This document shows positions 6,210 to 7,047 of a DNA stretch of 7,047 bases, in pieces; position 1 is the first letter of the stretch; each line of letters opens with the position of its first letter. The stretch comes from an uncultured Nitrosomonadales bacterium (lineage in GTDB: Bacteria; Pseudomonadota; Gammaproteobacteria; Burkholderiales; Methylophilaceae): contig CAMLMA010000091.1 of assembly GCA_946481065.1 (NCBI GenBank), forward strand, positions 1-7,047. Reading direction: 5' to 3'. Made by a program: the position numbers and the translations under genes. The notes beneath the pieces are model-generated. The model did not search any database. It was given only the letters and a program-made list of their open reading frames with translations, and was not told where the DNA came from.

Positions 6210-6734
6210 ATGATGAAACGCCTCATGTTGCACCTGAGCCTGACCTGTTGTTGTTTGCTGGCGGCCTGCCAATACACCCCCGCAGACATCAAGCCGGTGC
6301 GCGACTTCAAGGTCGACCAGTATGTCGGCACCTGGTACGAGATCGCGCGACTTGACCATGACTTCGAGCACGGCCTGGAGAAGGTCACCGCCACCTACAG
6401 CCTGCGCGACGATGGCGGCTTGAAAGTCGTCAATCGTGGCTATGATCCGGCCAAGCAGGCATGGCAGGAAGCGGTCGGCAAAGCCTATTTCGTCGACGAC
6501 CCCACGGTCGGCCAACTGAAGGTCTCATTCTTTGGGCCGTTCTATGGCGGCTACAACATCATCGAACTGGACAAGCCCTACTACAACTACGTCATGATCT
6601 GCGGACCGGACAAATCCTACTTCTGGATCCTGTCGCGGACGCCCCAATTGCCTTATCCGATCAAGGCCCAACTCCTGGCCAAGGCCAAGGAGCTCGGCTT
6701 CGCCACTGACAAGCTGATCTATGTGAATCAGTGA
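6210..6734 (+). CDS. blc: Outer-membrane lipocalin lipoprotein Blc
   Basis: Blc is a bacterial lipocalin anchored in the outer membrane, which in E. coli binds lysophospholipids and is made under envelope stress and in stationary phase. From the ATG at 6210 there are 174 residues (E. coli 177). A lipoprotein signal peptide (MMKRLMLHLSLTCCCLLAAC) ends in a lipobox LAAC with lipidated Cys20; Gln follows, not Asp, which fits outer-membrane sorting. The lipocalin signature GTWYEIA is at 40-46, followed by EKVTATYSL, DDGGLKVVNRGY, KVSFFGPFYGGYN and CGPDKSYFWILSRTP, all strongly Blc-like. The start is ambiguous among GTG 6207, ATG 6210 and ATG 6213; the purine-rich GGAAGCGAG (6199-6207) is a modest ribosome site that suits the ATGs. 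An unusual run of three cysteines sits within the signal peptide. It appears monocistronic, ending at the terminator at 6799. Confidence 0.95.
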   Translation: MMKRLMLHLSLTCCCLLAACQYTPADIKPVRDFKVDQYVGTWYEIARLDHDFEHGLEKVTATYSLRDDGGLKVVNRGYDPAKQAWQEAVGKAYFVDDPTVGQLKVSFFGPFYGGYNIIELDKPYYNYVMICGPDKSYFWILSRTPQLPYPIKAQLLAKAKELGFATDKLIYVNQ

Positions 6735-6798
6735 CGTACGGGAGATCGGCGTCAGGGTGAACGCATATCCTGCCCGATGCACCATGCGGCCAGCCAAT

Positions 6799-6829
6799 AA
6801 AAAGCCGTCTCCAAGGAGACGGCTTTTTT
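6799..6829. terminator. Strong bidirectional terminator between blc and the BON gene
   Basis: GCCGTCTCC (6804-6812) pairs with GGAGACGGC (6815-6823); the innermost C-G probably opens to give a CAAG tetraloop. The stem is followed by six Ts (6824-6829) and preceded by five As (6799-6803), so it works on paper in both directions. It serves blc on the plus strand and the BON-domain gene on the minus strand. Confidence 0.93.
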
Positions 6830-6855
6830 ATGCTCGTGCCGGTTTCAGCGTTGGT

Positions 6856-7047
6856 TCAACCCTTGACCACGAGGCTATTGCGTACCGACTTCACGCCTTG
6901 GATAGACTGTGCGATCTCTTCGGCACGGACGATTTGCGTCCGGTTATCGACGAAGCCGCTCAACTGGACGATGCCCTTGTGAGTCTCGACGCTGATCTGT
7001 AAGCCCTTCAGGCCTTCTTCCTTGATGATGTTGGCCTTGATCTTGGC
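6856..7047 (-). CDS. BON-domain protein, C-terminal part (truncated by window edge)
   Basis: The last 63 codons of a minus-strand gene are visible; its start is beyond the right edge. The frame ends with TGA (complement of 6856-6858). The translation begins AKIKANIIKEEGLKG and continues with ISVETHKGIVQLSGFVD, a helix (RAEEIAQSIQGV) and KSVRNSLVVKG. This is the hallmark BON pattern: I.V....G.V.L.G.V, then iA..i.GV..V.N.L.V. BON domains occur in OsmY-like periplasmic proteins and are thought to bind phospholipids or membranes. Only one domain is visible; a signal peptide or second BON repeat upstream cannot be judged. The gene is convergent with blc and shares its terminator. The product is most likely an osmotically or stress-inducible periplasmic protein, but the exact family member is open. 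Confidence 0.88.
   Translation of the reverse strand, partial: AKIKANIIKEEGLKGLQISVETHKGIVQLSGFVDNRTQIVRAEEIAQSIQGVKSVRNSLVVKG

Noticed and set aside
6063..6515. 150-codon minus-strand open frame over the blc upstream region
   Set aside because: Its start lies inside blc, it is antisense to a clear lipocalin and its product shows no domain.
6757..7002. 81-codon plus-strand open frame across the terminator at 6799-6829
   Set aside because: It reads through a strong terminator and is antisense to the BON-domain coding sequence, which has a clear family pattern.

Overview
The window (7,047 bp, GC-rich apart from the intergenic stretches) reads as an ordinary chromosomal segment of a Gram-negative proteobacterium. 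The gene content (two c-di-GMP enzymes, RsuA, RhlE, an outer-membrane lipocalin Blc and a BON-domain protein) and the sequence style suggest a betaproteobacterium, but that placement is inference. I see no mobile element, CRISPR array, tRNA or rRNA. All the coding DNA is explained by known families. I did not find a convincing new biological system; the less-explained sequence is in the intergenic regions.

Layout. 1-1484 (+): the 3' part of a PAS-GGDEF-EAL protein, cut by the left edge. 1545-2261 (+): rsuA, 16S rRNA pseudouridine synthase, with a promoter-like element so close to its start that the mRNA may be leaderless. 2270-4171 (-): a membrane-bound Cache-PAS-GGDEF diguanylate cyclase, convergent with rsuA with only 8 nt between the stop codons and no terminator. 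4172-4400: a divergent regulatory region holding promoters for the cyclase and for the helicase gene, CCAA-type repeats, and a perfect 8-bp inverted repeat around an unlikely ATG. 4401-5882 (+): rhlE-type DEAD-box RNA helicase, most likely started at a TTG with a good Shine-Dalgarno. 5883-6209: non-coding, with a GC-rich stem-loop, an intrinsic terminator, and an AT-rich region of inverted repeats upstream of blc. 6210-6734 (+): blc, outer-membrane lipocalin lipoprotein. 6799-6829: a strong bidirectional terminator. 6856-7047 (-): the C-terminal part of a BON-domain protein, cut by the right edge.

How the genes relate. The two signalling proteins could set c-di-GMP level: the membrane cyclase makes it in response to a periplasmic ligand, and the PAS-GGDEF-EAL protein may make or degrade it. 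RsuA and RhlE both act on ribosomal or structured RNA but are separate transcription units. Blc and the BON protein are both envelope-stress-type proteins, arranged convergently around a shared terminator. No multi-gene operon is evident; each gene appears to have its own transcription unit.
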